The notes under the pieces: generated by a model
What the model saw: only the letters and a program-made list of their open reading frames with translations
What the model was told of the DNA's origin: nothing
Databases searched by the model: none
Shown: one piece after another, positions 44,077 to 52,189 of the stretch
Numbering within the stretch: position 1 is the first letter of the stretch
Layout of the letters: each line of letters begins with the position of its first letter
Source: Gemmatimonadaceae bacterium
GTDB taxonomy: Bacteria; Gemmatimonadota; Gemmatimonadetes; Gemmatimonadales; Gemmatimonadaceae
Assembly (NCBI GenBank): GCA_025358925.1
Contig: JANYHT010000050.1
Span: 124,001-188,000 of the forward strand
Length of the DNA: 64,000 nucleotides
Direction of reading: 5' to 3'
Position numbers and translations under genes: made by a program

Positions 44077-46008
44077 TTAGGCTCCGAAGTCTCGCAACCG
44101 CGCATCGGCAATTCGAAAATATCGCTCGGAGATGTCGGCGGGCATGTGCGATATCGACAAAACATCGTGCAGATTCGCTCGTACTTTACTGGCCAGTTGC
44201 GCGATCAGCTCTTCGCCAACGCGCTTGCTACCGTTCCATCGTTCTGTAACGCTCGCGATGTCGCGCGGTCGGATGTTGTTTCTCTTGCCATTGATGGGTA
44301 TCGCAAAATCGTCATCGCGTATAGCCACTCTCGTGTTGAGTAGATCGTACATCGGTGAATATTCACTCGCTCGAAGTTGTGGAGCGCCACCGAGCGCACC
44401 GGATCGAATCAATCGGACGACGGAAATGTTTTTGGCGTGTAAATCGCCATTTCCGATTAGCCATGAAAAGGCGACGTGTTCGATCAGTCGCCAGAGTCCT
44501 GACGCCGTCACGTCGGGGGATAAACCGGCGATTCGAAGCGTTTCTGCAATCCGCTCAACAGACGTTTTGTATTTGTCCTTGCGCGGCAGCAGCAGTAGTG
44601 AACAGGTATCTTCCTGCAGCACCAGATCGACTCGCGATGGTTCGATCTCGAGCGCTGATCGCATCGGAATGTCGTAGCGCTCCACCATGAGCGAAGTTCC
44701 GCGAAGTAGGCTGCCCTCGTCGAACGTGATGAGGCGGACGGGGGCGACCATGAGCTCGCTCCGACGTGCCAGCTCCATCGTCGCCCATTCGTTCTCCACC
44801 AACGACTCGTAGTGGGGAGACTGAAATTTCAGAATGTGTGTGCACGACGTTCGCAGATCACCAATTCTCACCGTAGGTGTGTTCGACTCTATGGAGAGCG
44901 ACACCGGTAGTTTTGGCTGTATGCCGGACAAGCCCACCGCACTTCGTGCTCTCAATCCTTTCCAAAACGCGTTCGTCTCGGGATCGAGTTCAATCTTTTC
45001 TGTGGCGCGGATTGTTTTCGTTGGATCGAATTCGACGTCCTGCAATCGAACGCTGTGCGTGTCCAATCGAAATTCATCGAGCGGAATGTTAAGCGGACGG
45101 AGCGTCAGGTTTGACAGGTACTTTCGCGTGCTCCCGAGCAGCGATACCGAATCATTACGGTCGATCTGATAGGTCCTGACAATTCGGCTTTCGGTCCAAC
45201 CCTCCGGTAGGAGATTTTCAAAGAAGGCTGGCATGCGCGGACCTTCATACGACACGCTAAGCTCATTCGACAGCGGCAGTTCTTTCGACAGCGCAACGGA
45301 CCATCCTTGGTGGTACTCGAATCGAAATTCAGTATTGTTCAACGCTGTGAGCGAACCAACCGGCCAGTTGTAGAAGTACAGGTCAAATTTTTTCACGCCG
45401 TCGGCATGAACGGTCGCCGACTGATTCGTGCCCTCCACCAAATGCTTGAATCGTACGTATTCCGCAGCGAGCTGATTGCGTTTGGCAAAGGCACTCGCCC
45501 GCATCATATCCGTTTTGCTGAGCGTCTTGATCAGAGCAAGCAGCCCCGCATCGGAGAGTTCTCGTTCTGGATAGTGTCGCGAAGGGATCATGCACTCGAA
45601 CGTGGTTTGCAGTGCGCTCGATACCGTTACGGTGCTCGCCGATGGCAGGTCGTCCTTCGTTTTTACGAGCTCCATCGCGAGTTCAATGCGTTCCGTTTCC
45701 GGATGGGGTAACGCCTTCATTCGGACAAGACGGAGACCCGGTAGCTGGAGTGCATTGCGCTTCCCGCCCGCCTCAGCGAGGAATAACACGTCGCCCACTG
45801 GTCCTCGGATTGCGGAGGAGCGATGTGAGACGTACGCGTTCTTGAAAAGGTGCGCCGCAATGGGGAGCGCCGCCGCTCTGATCTGCTCCTCCGCCGTCGT
45901 TTCCTTGTCGTCCGAGTAGATTCCCCGCGCGAGCCGGACGAGAGATCCGCGCTCGACTCGTTTCGCCAGCATGCGAGAATGCGAAGTTGTCTCTGCGAGG
46001 TAGAGCAT
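44077..46008 (-). CDS. HipA-like kinase with an AbiEi-like N-terminal domain
   Basis: A 643-residue protein. The ATG at 46008 is preferred: a GGAG sits 7 nt upstream and the promoter ends just before, whereas the ATG at 46050 lies within that promoter. Residues 1-200 resemble AbiEi-type antitoxin proteins: a partial winged helix (LAKRVERGSLVRLARGIYS, residues 14-32) and a following domain (AYVSHRSSAIRGPVG, VSSALQTTFECMIPSR). Residues 205-300 fit the HipA N-terminal domain (FFENLLPEGWTESRIV). Residues 300-643 fit the HipA kinase: GLSGIQPKLPVSL, HILKF, ENEWATMELAR, LMVERYD, catalytic Asp522 and Asn527 in GDLHAKN, metal Asp555 in SPMYDLL. HipA kinases phosphorylate glutamyl- or tryptophanyl-tRNA synthetases; the target here is unknown. 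No separate hipB is present. Confidence 0.83.
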   Translation of the reverse strand: MLYLAETTSHSRMLAKRVERGSLVRLARGIYSDDKETTAEEQIRAAALPIAAHLFKNAYVSHRSSAIRGPVGDVLFLAEAGGKRNALQLPGLRLVRMKALPHPETERIELAMELVKTKDDLPSASTVTVSSALQTTFECMIPSRHYPERELSDAGLLALIKTLSKTDMMRASAFAKRNQLAAEYVRFKHLVEGTNQSATVHADGVKKFDLYFYNWPVGSLTALNNTEFRFEYHQGWSVALSKELPLSNELSVSYEGPRMPAFFENLLPEGWTESRIVRTYQIDRNDSVSLLGSTRKYLSNLTLRPLNIPLDEFRLDTHSVRLQDVEFDPTKTIRATEKIELDPETNAFWKGLRARSAVGLSGIQPKLPVSLSIESNTPTVRIGDLRTSCTHILKFQSPHYESLVENEWATMELARRSELMVAPVRLITFDEGSLLRGTSLMVERYDIPMRSALEIEPSRVDLVLQEDTCSLLLLPRKDKYKTSVERIAETLRIAGLSPDVTASGLWRLIEHVAFSWLIGNGDLHAKNISVVRLIRSGALGGAPQLRASEYSPMYDLLNTRVAIRDDDFAIPINGKRNNIRPRDIASVTERWNGSKRVGEELIAQLASKVRANLHDVLSISHMPADISERYFRIADARLRDFGA

Positions 46009-46019
46009 ACGGCGTCTCC

Positions 46020-46068
46020 GTCTAAAAAGTGTTGCTTTAATTATATTCATGAAACGATTTTTAGACAA
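46020..46068 (-). promoter_or_regulatory. Promoter of the HipA-like gene within a 9-bp inverted repeat (candidate operator)
   Basis: On the minus strand TTGTCT (46068-46063) and a perfect TATAAT (46045-46040) are separated by 17 bp. A perfect inverted repeat, GTCTAAAAA (46020-46028, plus strand) and TTTTTAGAC (46058-46066), brackets the -10 box: one arm overlaps the -35 element, the other lies about 10 nt after the expected transcription start. The stretch is strikingly AT-rich. Binding of the encoded protein to it would give autoregulation (inference). Confidence 0.75.
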
Positions 46069-46111
46069 CTGCGACGTCAATACACACCGTTGCCTAGCGC
46101 AAACTAGTCCG

Positions 46112-47296
46112 CTACGCCGCGACGATCTGCAATGTCCGACGTGCACGCTGCGCGGACGTTGCGAGATCGTCGCGCATGCCGCGCTCAATAACGCCGCCGC
46201 CCAATACCATCGCGTCGCGAAACAACACCATTGATTGCCCCGGTGAAATCGCCGGGATGGCCTCGTCAAGAGCGAGCTCAATCGCGTCGGCACTCAATTG
46301 CACAACGGTCGCGGAAACTGCACGCGCACGGCTGCGCACCTGAACGTGTACAGTGTCACCAATGTGTGGCGGGTCAGCGAGCCAGTTCAGTTCACGCGCC
46401 TCAAGTCCGCGGCCGAGCAACGCTTCACGCGGACCAATGACAACGGCGCGTTCCGACGGAATAATCTCCACCACGAACATCGGTTCGGCAAAGCCACCTG
46501 GGAGACCCTTGCGTTGACCAATCGTGTATCGCGCAAAGCCCGCGTGTTCGCCAATCACCTCACCAGAATGCAAGCGTAGCGGTCCGCGCGAGAGCGCAGG
46601 CGCATCGACGCCGAGATGCTCTTCCAACACGCGCACATGATTGCCGTCTGGCACAAAACAAATGTCTTGACTCTCCACTTTTTCTGCCGTGCGTAAGCCG
46701 AACCGACGCGCCATCTCGCGCGTTTCTGCTTTGGTCTGACCACCGATCGGAAGCACAAGTCGATCAAGCACTGATCGATCTATTCCCCACAAGAAATAGC
46801 TCTGATCCTTCGCCGGGTCGAGACCGCGCATGAGCGCTGCATGTCCATTCGACACACTCATGCGCGCGTAGTGCCCCGTGGCCAGCCAGTGTGCATCAAT
46901 CGCGTCGGCCTTCAACAACAGATCGTGGAACTTGGTAAACGTGTTGCACCGGACGCACGGAATCGGCGTGCGACCGCGCGCATACTCGTTCACGAAATCG
47001 GCGAGGACGTCCTGTCCGAAGCGATCTACCAGATTCGTCACGTAGTGCGGAATGCCCAGTGTGTCGCACACGCGTCGCGCATCACTTGTTGAGTCGAGCG
47101 AACAACACGGACGGTCGGGTACATCACGGCCGTCGTCGTGCAGTTTCATCGTCACGCCAACAACGTCACAACCTTGCTCAACGAGTAGCGCTGCAGCGAC
47201 CGACGAATCCACGCCGCCTGACATGGCAACGAGCACGCGTTCACCGCGCTGTGGTCCGCGCTGTGCGATGGCTGACGGCAATTGTTGGGTGCTCAT
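46112..47296 (-). CDS. mnmA: tRNA-specific 2-thiouridylase MnmA
   Basis: A 394-residue tRNA 2-thiouridylase. The ATP loop VLVAMSGGVDSSVAAALL (residues about 21-38), the catalytic Cys in PIPCVRCNTFTKF, and the second Cys in ESQDICFVPDG are present, as are ATGHYARM and GFARYTIGQRKGLPG. It thiolates U34 of Lys, Glu and Gln tRNAs using sulfur from IscS, encoded next to it with a 4-nt overlap. Its C-terminus extends about 25 residues after the conserved GGGVI strand, and this strand is the part duplicated beyond the HipA-like gene. Confidence 0.95.
   Translation of the reverse strand: MSTQQLPSAIAQRGPQRGERVLVAMSGGVDSSVAAALLVEQGCDVVGVTMKLHDDGRDVPDRPCCSLDSTSDARRVCDTLGIPHYVTNLVDRFGQDVLADFVNEYARGRTPIPCVRCNTFTKFHDLLLKADAIDAHWLATGHYARMSVSNGHAALMRGLDPAKDQSYFLWGIDRSVLDRLVLPIGGQTKAETREMARRFGLRTAEKVESQDICFVPDGNHVRVLEEHLGVDAPALSRGPLRLHSGEVIGEHAGFARYTIGQRKGLPGGFAEPMFVVEIIPSERAVVIGPREALLGRGLEARELNWLADPPHIGDTVHVQVRSRARAVSATVVQLSADAIELALDEAIPAISPGQSMVLFRDAMVLGGGVIERGMRDDLATSAQRARRTLQIVAA
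46190..46243. repeat. mnmA 3' segment duplicated at 44003-44056 (proximal copy)
   Basis: The functional copy, inside the mnmA reading frame; see the distal copy. The pair are direct repeats about 2.2 kb apart with the HipA-like gene between them. Confidence 0.75.
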
Positions 47297-48459
47297 GTGA
47301 GTGCCTGCACATGGGTGCCGCGCGCCTTTGCCGCGAGTGTGGCCAATACGTCAACGACGCGCGTCACACTCGCCTCGTTGCTTAAGCAGCCCAGCGACAA
47401 ACGCAGTGCGGCGTTGGTGAGCGCAGGAGAAACACCCATCGCCGACAACACGTGCGACGCTGAAACACTCCCGCTTTGACATGCCGAACCAGCGCTGCAC
47501 GCGATACCGCGCAAGTCGAGCGCCATGAGCATGGATTCACTGTCTGTTCCAGGAATCGAAACGTTTGTGATGTGCGGTGCTCGTGCAGCGCGCGCGCTGT
47601 GAATCACGGCGTCTGGAATGCGCTCACGCAATAATGATTCGAGCGTGCCTTGCAGCGCAGACAGTCGCGCGTGCTCATGCACCTGCTCGGCGAGTATCAA
47701 TTCGGCGGCGGTAGCGAGACCCACCGCGAACGCGACATTTTCCGTACCGGGTCGACGTCCACGATCTTGCGTCCCACCGTGAAACAGTGGTTCGAGTGGT
47801 GTGTCACGTCGAATGAAAAGGGCCCCGATACCCTTCGGTGCGCCGAGCTTGTGTCCGGAAATCGAAAGCATGTCGAATGGGGTGCGACGGGCGTCGACAC
47901 TCACTTTACCAAATGCCTGCACCGCATCCGTGTGAAACACTGCGCCGACCGATTTGGCTTGCATCGCAAGTGCTGGTATGTCCTGAATGACTCCCGTTTC
48001 GTTGTTGACCCACATCACACTTACAACAGCGACCTGCGCATCAAGCGAGCGGGCGTAATCATCGGCATTAACAACACCGTCGCACGATACGCGCACGATA
48101 CGCTCGATACCACCTTCATGCGCCACTTGATGCACGGCCGCGAGAATGGCCTTGTGTTCGATGGGCGTCGTGACCGCAACCGTGCGCCCGCTTGCGCGCA
48201 ACGTACGTGCAACGCCCAGCACCGCGAAATTGTCCGCTTCAGTTCCGCCGGACGTAAAGCACACCTCATCAGAGTGCGCGCCGAGGCAGGTTGCTAAACG
48301 CTCGCGCGCTTCGTCGAGCGAAACGCGCGCTTCGCGACCCCATCGATGCACGCTGGATGGATTTCCAAAACGCGAACAGAAGAACGGGGCCATCGCGGCC
48401 ATGACCTCATCGCGCACGGGCGTAGTGGCGGCGTGGTCCAGATACACGGGCGTGTTCAT
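47293..48459 (-). CDS. iscS: Cysteine desulfurase (IscS/NifS type)
   Basis: A 388-residue PLP enzyme from the ATG at 48459 (MNTPVYLDHAATTPV). Motifs: FTSGGTEADNFAVLG, the PLP-Lys in SISGHKLGAPKGIGAL, GGTQDRGRRPGTENV, and the catalytic Cys in GIACSAGSACQSGS. It mobilises sulfur from cysteine, here for MnmA and probably Fe-S clusters. The frame upstream of 48459 has no protein character. It is divergent from the zinc-ribbon protein at 48524; only 64 nt separate them. Confidence 0.95.
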   Translation of the reverse strand: MNTPVYLDHAATTPVRDEVMAAMAPFFCSRFGNPSSVHRWGREARVSLDEARERLATCLGAHSDEVCFTSGGTEADNFAVLGVARTLRASGRTVAVTTPIEHKAILAAVHQVAHEGGIERIVRVSCDGVVNADDYARSLDAQVAVVSVMWVNNETGVIQDIPALAMQAKSVGAVFHTDAVQAFGKVSVDARRTPFDMLSISGHKLGAPKGIGALFIRRDTPLEPLFHGGTQDRGRRPGTENVAFAVGLATAAELILAEQVHEHARLSALQGTLESLLRERIPDAVIHSARAARAPHITNVSIPGTDSESMLMALDLRGIACSAGSACQSGSVSASHVLSAMGVSPALTNAALRLSLGCLSNEASVTRVVDVLATLAAKARGTHVQALT

Positions 48460-48523
48460 CCGGATAAACTTATCGAGGACGGGGACGGACTGCACCCGTC
48501 GTCCAACAGCTGCACTCGGGCCA

Positions 48524-49588
48524 ATGTTTACAACCTGCATCCACTGTACCGCCGATTTGGGCCGCAACGAGGCCTTTGAGATATTCCCCGTCGGGACGCG
48601 ATTGGCATTTGACGCCGCTCGTGGCCGCCTGTGGGTGGTGTGCCGCGCGTGCGACCGCTGGAACCTTTCCCCGCTTGACGAGCGCTGGGAGGCCGTGGAG
48701 GCCGCAGAGCAACGATTCCGTGATAGTCGACTGCGCGTGAGTACCGGGAACATCGGCCTCGCGCGGCTGCGTGAGGGTGTCGACCTCATTCGCATTGGTG
48801 ACCCGCAGCGACCGGAGATGGCGGCGTGGCGCTACGGCGATCAATTCGGCCGTCGTCGGAAGCGACAAATGCTCATCACCGGCGCCGTTGTTGGCGCAGC
48901 GGCGACGGTGGTTGGTGCGGTCACCTTTATTGGCGCGTCGGCAGGCTCGTTTGCGGGGGTGTACGCGAATGGTGGCTTGTGGGATATGCTCATACACGGA
49001 AAGCCAAGTACGGTCGTCGCGCGCATTCCCGTGGATGGCACGTTGCTGACCGTGCAGCGGCGTCACGCGCGCATGAGCGCGATTGAGCGGGTCGGGCCGT
49101 TCGAGCCGTTTTCGCTACGTGTTGAACACACGCAGGGAACCGCGCAGCTCGTTGGTGCAGAAGCGATGCGTGCTGCCGCGCAGTTGATGCCCACCGTGAA
49201 TCGATTTGGCGGCTCGGCGCGCAGTGTGAACGATGCCGTGGCGTTTCTCGAAGCACACGGCGGTGCCACTCGCGTGCTCACGCACCTGGCGGATTCGTTT
49301 GGTGCGAACGCGACGGACGCACGGTGGAAATCAAAATCGCGATGGGGTGCGGCTTCGGTGAAGAAACTGCCTGGCGTATTGCATGCGCTACCGCAACATG
49401 CACGGATCTCCTTTGAGATGGCGTTGCACGAAGAGAGTGAACGGCGCGCGATGGACGGGGAACTCGCGGACCTCGAGAAAGCGTGGCGCGAGGCTGAAGA
49501 AATTGCCAAAATTGCTGACGATATGTTTGTCACGCCCGCCATGCAGCAACACGTGGAGACGCTGCGTCTTCCTCGCGACAACAAATAG
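48524..49588 (+). CDS. Unknown zinc-ribbon protein with hydrophobic segment, paralogue A
   Basis: A 354-residue protein from the ATG at 48524. The N-terminal 45 residues form a probable zinc ribbon: C-x2-C in TCIHCTADLG and C-x2-C in CRACDRWNLSP. A conserved block follows (RVSTGNIGLARLREGVDLIRIG ... EMAAWRYGDQFGRRR, split here), then a Gly/Ala/Val-rich hydrophobic segment (about 115-150) that could be one or two membrane helices. The C-terminal half is soluble with a helical end (ARISFEMALHEESERRAMDGE; DLEKAWREAEEIAKIADDMF). I recognise no named family. It is duplicated directly downstream. Confidence 0.75.
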   Translation: MFTTCIHCTADLGRNEAFEIFPVGTRLAFDAARGRLWVVCRACDRWNLSPLDERWEAVEAAEQRFRDSRLRVSTGNIGLARLREGVDLIRIGDPQRPEMAAWRYGDQFGRRRKRQMLITGAVVGAAATVVGAVTFIGASAGSFAGVYANGGLWDMLIHGKPSTVVARIPVDGTLLTVQRRHARMSAIERVGPFEPFSLRVEHTQGTAQLVGAEAMRAAAQLMPTVNRFGGSARSVNDAVAFLEAHGGATRVLTHLADSFGANATDARWKSKSRWGAASVKKLPGVLHALPQHARISFEMALHEESERRAMDGELADLEKAWREAEEIAKIADDMFVTPAMQQHVETLRLPRDNK

Positions 49589-49624
49589 ACTCGCCTTTCT
49601 CGCACTTCCGCGCGCCAACACCAA

Positions 49625-50731
49625 ATGTATTCCACCCGCCTGCATTGCCAGCGATCACTCGGCAGCAACGACGTTTTCGAGTCGCTGCCGATTGGGCGTC
49701 GCATTGCCTTCGACGCAGAACATGGACGACTCTGGATTGTGTGTCGCGCGTGCGAACGTTGAAATTTGTCGCCACTCGAAAAGCGCTGGGAAGCGGTCGA
49801 GCAATGTGAGCGCGCATTTCGTGCGACGCGAGTGCGTGTCAGTACCGACAACATTGGCCTGGCGCGTTTGCGCGACGACACGGAGTTGGTCCGGGTCGGA
49901 TCACCACTGCGTCCTGAGTTCGCCGCGTGGCGTTATGGTGACCAATTTGGAAAACGTCGAATACGCAGTGCCATTACCGCCGTCGGTGTAACCGCTGGCG
50001 TCGGCGCGGCCGTTGGTATTGCAGCTTCTGCGGGCGCCGGAGTCGTGTCAGTACTCGGCGCTGTAGCGCTCCTGCCCATCGGCCCTTTGCTTGCAGGTAT
50101 CTTAACGCTCACGGCGCGCGCGACCGGCCCTCGCATTGAACGTCCGGATCGATCGATTGCGTTCGCGTTGGGTACGCCTCGACTGATTGCGATGGATATC
50201 GCCGAAGGGTGGGGTCTTGAATTGGGATGCGTGCCGGTAGGTTCTGCAATCGCGCCACCTCGCTCCAAGTCAGCGTGGTTTGAAACACCACAGTACCATT
50301 TGTCCGACGTGGTACGCGTCAAACTTCCTGCATCCCCGGCACTAACATTTTTGCGACACATATTGCCGCGCGTGAATCGCGCGGGCGCGGCGCGATCCGT
50401 CATTGCGGACGGCGTACAACTGATTGAGGATGCGGGAGGTCCGGAAAACTTTGGACGTTGGGCGGTGAGCAAGCGCCGTGCATGGGATTCGTTGCAAACG
50501 TACGGCGACTCTGGTGATCTCTCCTACATCCCAGCGCCCGCACGACTCGCGTTCGAAATGGCCTTGCACGAGGACAGCGAGTATCGCGCGCTGCATGGTG
50601 AACTTGCAACACTTGAGCGTGCGTGGCGTGACGCCGAGGGCCTAGCAAGTATCGCCGACACTTTGCTTGTGCCGGAATCGGTGCAACAAAAGTTTGATAC
50701 GATGCAACGGTCGAGCAATCGCGACCAATAG
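49625..50731 (+). pseudogene. Paralogue B of the zinc-ribbon protein, interrupted by an in-frame TGA
   Basis: Read from the ATG at 49625 the product aligns with paralogue A over its whole length: VFESLPIGRRIAFDAEHGRLWIVCRAC, NLSPLEKRWEAVEQCERAF, VSTDNIGLARLRDDTELVRVG and FEMALHEDSEYRALHGELA are clear counterparts (separate segments). A TGA at 49760-49762 stands where A has the Trp of CDRWNLSP (TGG to TGA), and the first zinc Cys is replaced by Arg (RLHC). The remaining 300 codons are intact. Initiation at the TTG at 49766 could still give a protein without the zinc ribbon. Confidence 0.75.
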
Positions 50732-50734
50732 CAA

Positions 50735-51382
50735 CTACGCCAACCGTAGCATGGCGCGCACCGGCGCCGCGTCCGCACCATGTATCGCTAACGGTTGCGC
50801 GAGCAACTCGTATACGCCGGGGACGACGTCACGAAGGGCGAGATTTTCCAGTACGTACGCGCCTGCCGTAAAGAGCGCGCGATGCACCGGTAACGCCGTA
50901 CTCGATCGCGCATCGACACTCGGAGCATCGGTGCCCCACAACCGTAGTCCGTTGTTCACCAACCATACCGCCGCGTCGGCATGCAGTGTTGGCCACGCGT
51001 CCGGAAACGCGCCGCGCGATACGGAGTAACCGGTTCGACACAGTACGCGAGTTGGCACGATCACTTCGGTGTCGTGCATGGTGAGCAACCCGATCACGAG
51101 TTCACGTGTAATCACAAGGTCCGCTGCACAATCACTCGGCAGCGCGATCACGTGAACGGGGCCAACAAAAACCTCGGCGGGCAACGATTCGCTGGCACCC
51201 CACGACGACTCGACATGCAGCGGCGCATCCGCATGCGTGCCGGCATGCGCACTCATTGTGAGCGCGCCTAAATTCACCGACGCACCGTCTTCGCGCCGTG
51301 CTGTCCAACCACAGGAGAATGGGGTGTCGCCAGGCCAGACGGGCACGTGTGCAGCGAAGGACAGCGAGATGTCGATCAGCAC
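50735..51382 (-). CDS. kynB: Arylformamidase (kynurenine formamidase), cyclase family
   Basis: A 215-residue member of the metal-dependent cyclase/KynB family, with the signature SAHAGTHADAPLH (metal ligands) and the start LIDISLSFAAHVPVWPGDTPF. It hydrolyses N-formylkynurenine to kynurenine and formate. The GTG at 51382 gives the usual family start and lies 5 nt after the kynA stop. Pairing with kynA supports the assignment. No kynU or other kyn genes are seen. It converges on paralogue B with 3 nt between stops. Confidence 0.88.
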   Translation of the reverse strand: MLIDISLSFAAHVPVWPGDTPFSCGWTARREDGASVNLGALTMSAHAGTHADAPLHVESSWGASESLPAEVFVGPVHVIALPSDCAADLVITRELVIGLLTMHDTEVIVPTRVLCRTGYSVSRGAFPDAWPTLHADAAVWLVNNGLRLWGTDAPSVDARSSTALPVHRALFTAGAYVLENLALRDVVPGVYELLAQPLAIHGADAAPVRAMLRLA

Positions 51383-51387
51383 CCGCG

Positions 51388-52140
51388 TCAGCCGCCCTTG
51401 CCGTAAAACGCGCTCCGCACAGCCCACAGCGCCGGGAAAAATCGCTGCGACATCGTGCGCGCGAGATACTTCGCACCAAGCGTACCTCCAGTACCTGTCG
51501 TGCCAGGACCGATAATTCGCTCCACCAATTGCACATGCAAAAAACGCCAGCGCGCGAAGCGCTGCTCAAACTCCAGTAAGCCTTCAACAAGCAAGAACAA
51601 CGGCGTTGGTCCCGGCCCCGAGTACAACACCTCCAGCGCGACCTGTTCGTGGTCCAGCAACACCTCTACTAACGCTTGCAACGTGGGCCGAGCAAGCGCA
51701 CGTGCAACGGCTGCGGGAGGTTCGCCATGATCGGCGATCGCCGCCAAGAAGTGCGGATCGCGTAAGCCAGCGGTTGCTTCGATCGCGCGAAACTGCTCAC
51801 TCTGCGATCCGCTTGACGCGCCCAAATAGCCGCGAAATTGCGCAAACCGCTGTGGCGGTAGTGTGTCGAGCGCCGAAAGTTGTTGAGCTACAATCTCCAT
51901 CAGCACGTTGACGCGCTGTACCGCGAGCAACGCACGCATGGTATCGAAGTGTTGGAGCGCCACAATCAACTGCTCCAATTCATGCAGCAAGACTTTAAAC
52001 CACAATTCGCTGGCTTGGTGTACAACGATGAACAGCATCTCGTCAGGATGCTCCGGTGACGATTGCACCGTCTGCAAGGCAAGCAATTCGTCCACGCGCA
52101 AATACGTGCTGTAATTCATTCCACCGGCGGCATCGGTCAT
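51388..52140 (-). CDS. kynA: Tryptophan 2,3-dioxygenase
   Basis: A 250-residue heme dioxygenase that opens the tryptophan indole ring to N-formylkynurenine. Motifs: MNYSTYLRVDELLALQ, FIVVHQASELWFKVLLHELE, FRGYLGASSGSQSEQFRAIE, and the proximal-heme region RFLHVQLVERIIGPGTTGTGGT. It is slightly shorter than the common 280 residues. It needs heme, which the upstream genes in the same transcription unit supply. Confidence 0.95.
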   Translation of the reverse strand: MTDAAGGMNYSTYLRVDELLALQTVQSSPEHPDEMLFIVVHQASELWFKVLLHELEQLIVALQHFDTMRALLAVQRVNVLMEIVAQQLSALDTLPPQRFAQFRGYLGASSGSQSEQFRAIEATAGLRDPHFLAAIADHGEPPAAVARALARPTLQALVEVLLDHEQVALEVLYSGPGPTPLFLLVEGLLEFEQRFARWRFLHVQLVERIIGPGTTGTGGTLGAKYLARTMSQRFFPALWAVRSAFYGKGG

Positions 52141-52189
52141 ATCGGAGCTCGGAGTCGAGAGAGCAAGTGCAACAATACGGCCGATACGG

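Noticed and set aside
49760-49762. TGA read as Trp through an altered genetic code, or as selenocysteine
   Set aside because: Elsewhere in the window TGA is used as an ordinary stop (for example at 4-nt ATGA/GTGA overlaps), and no SECIS-like hairpin is evident; simple mutation is more likely.
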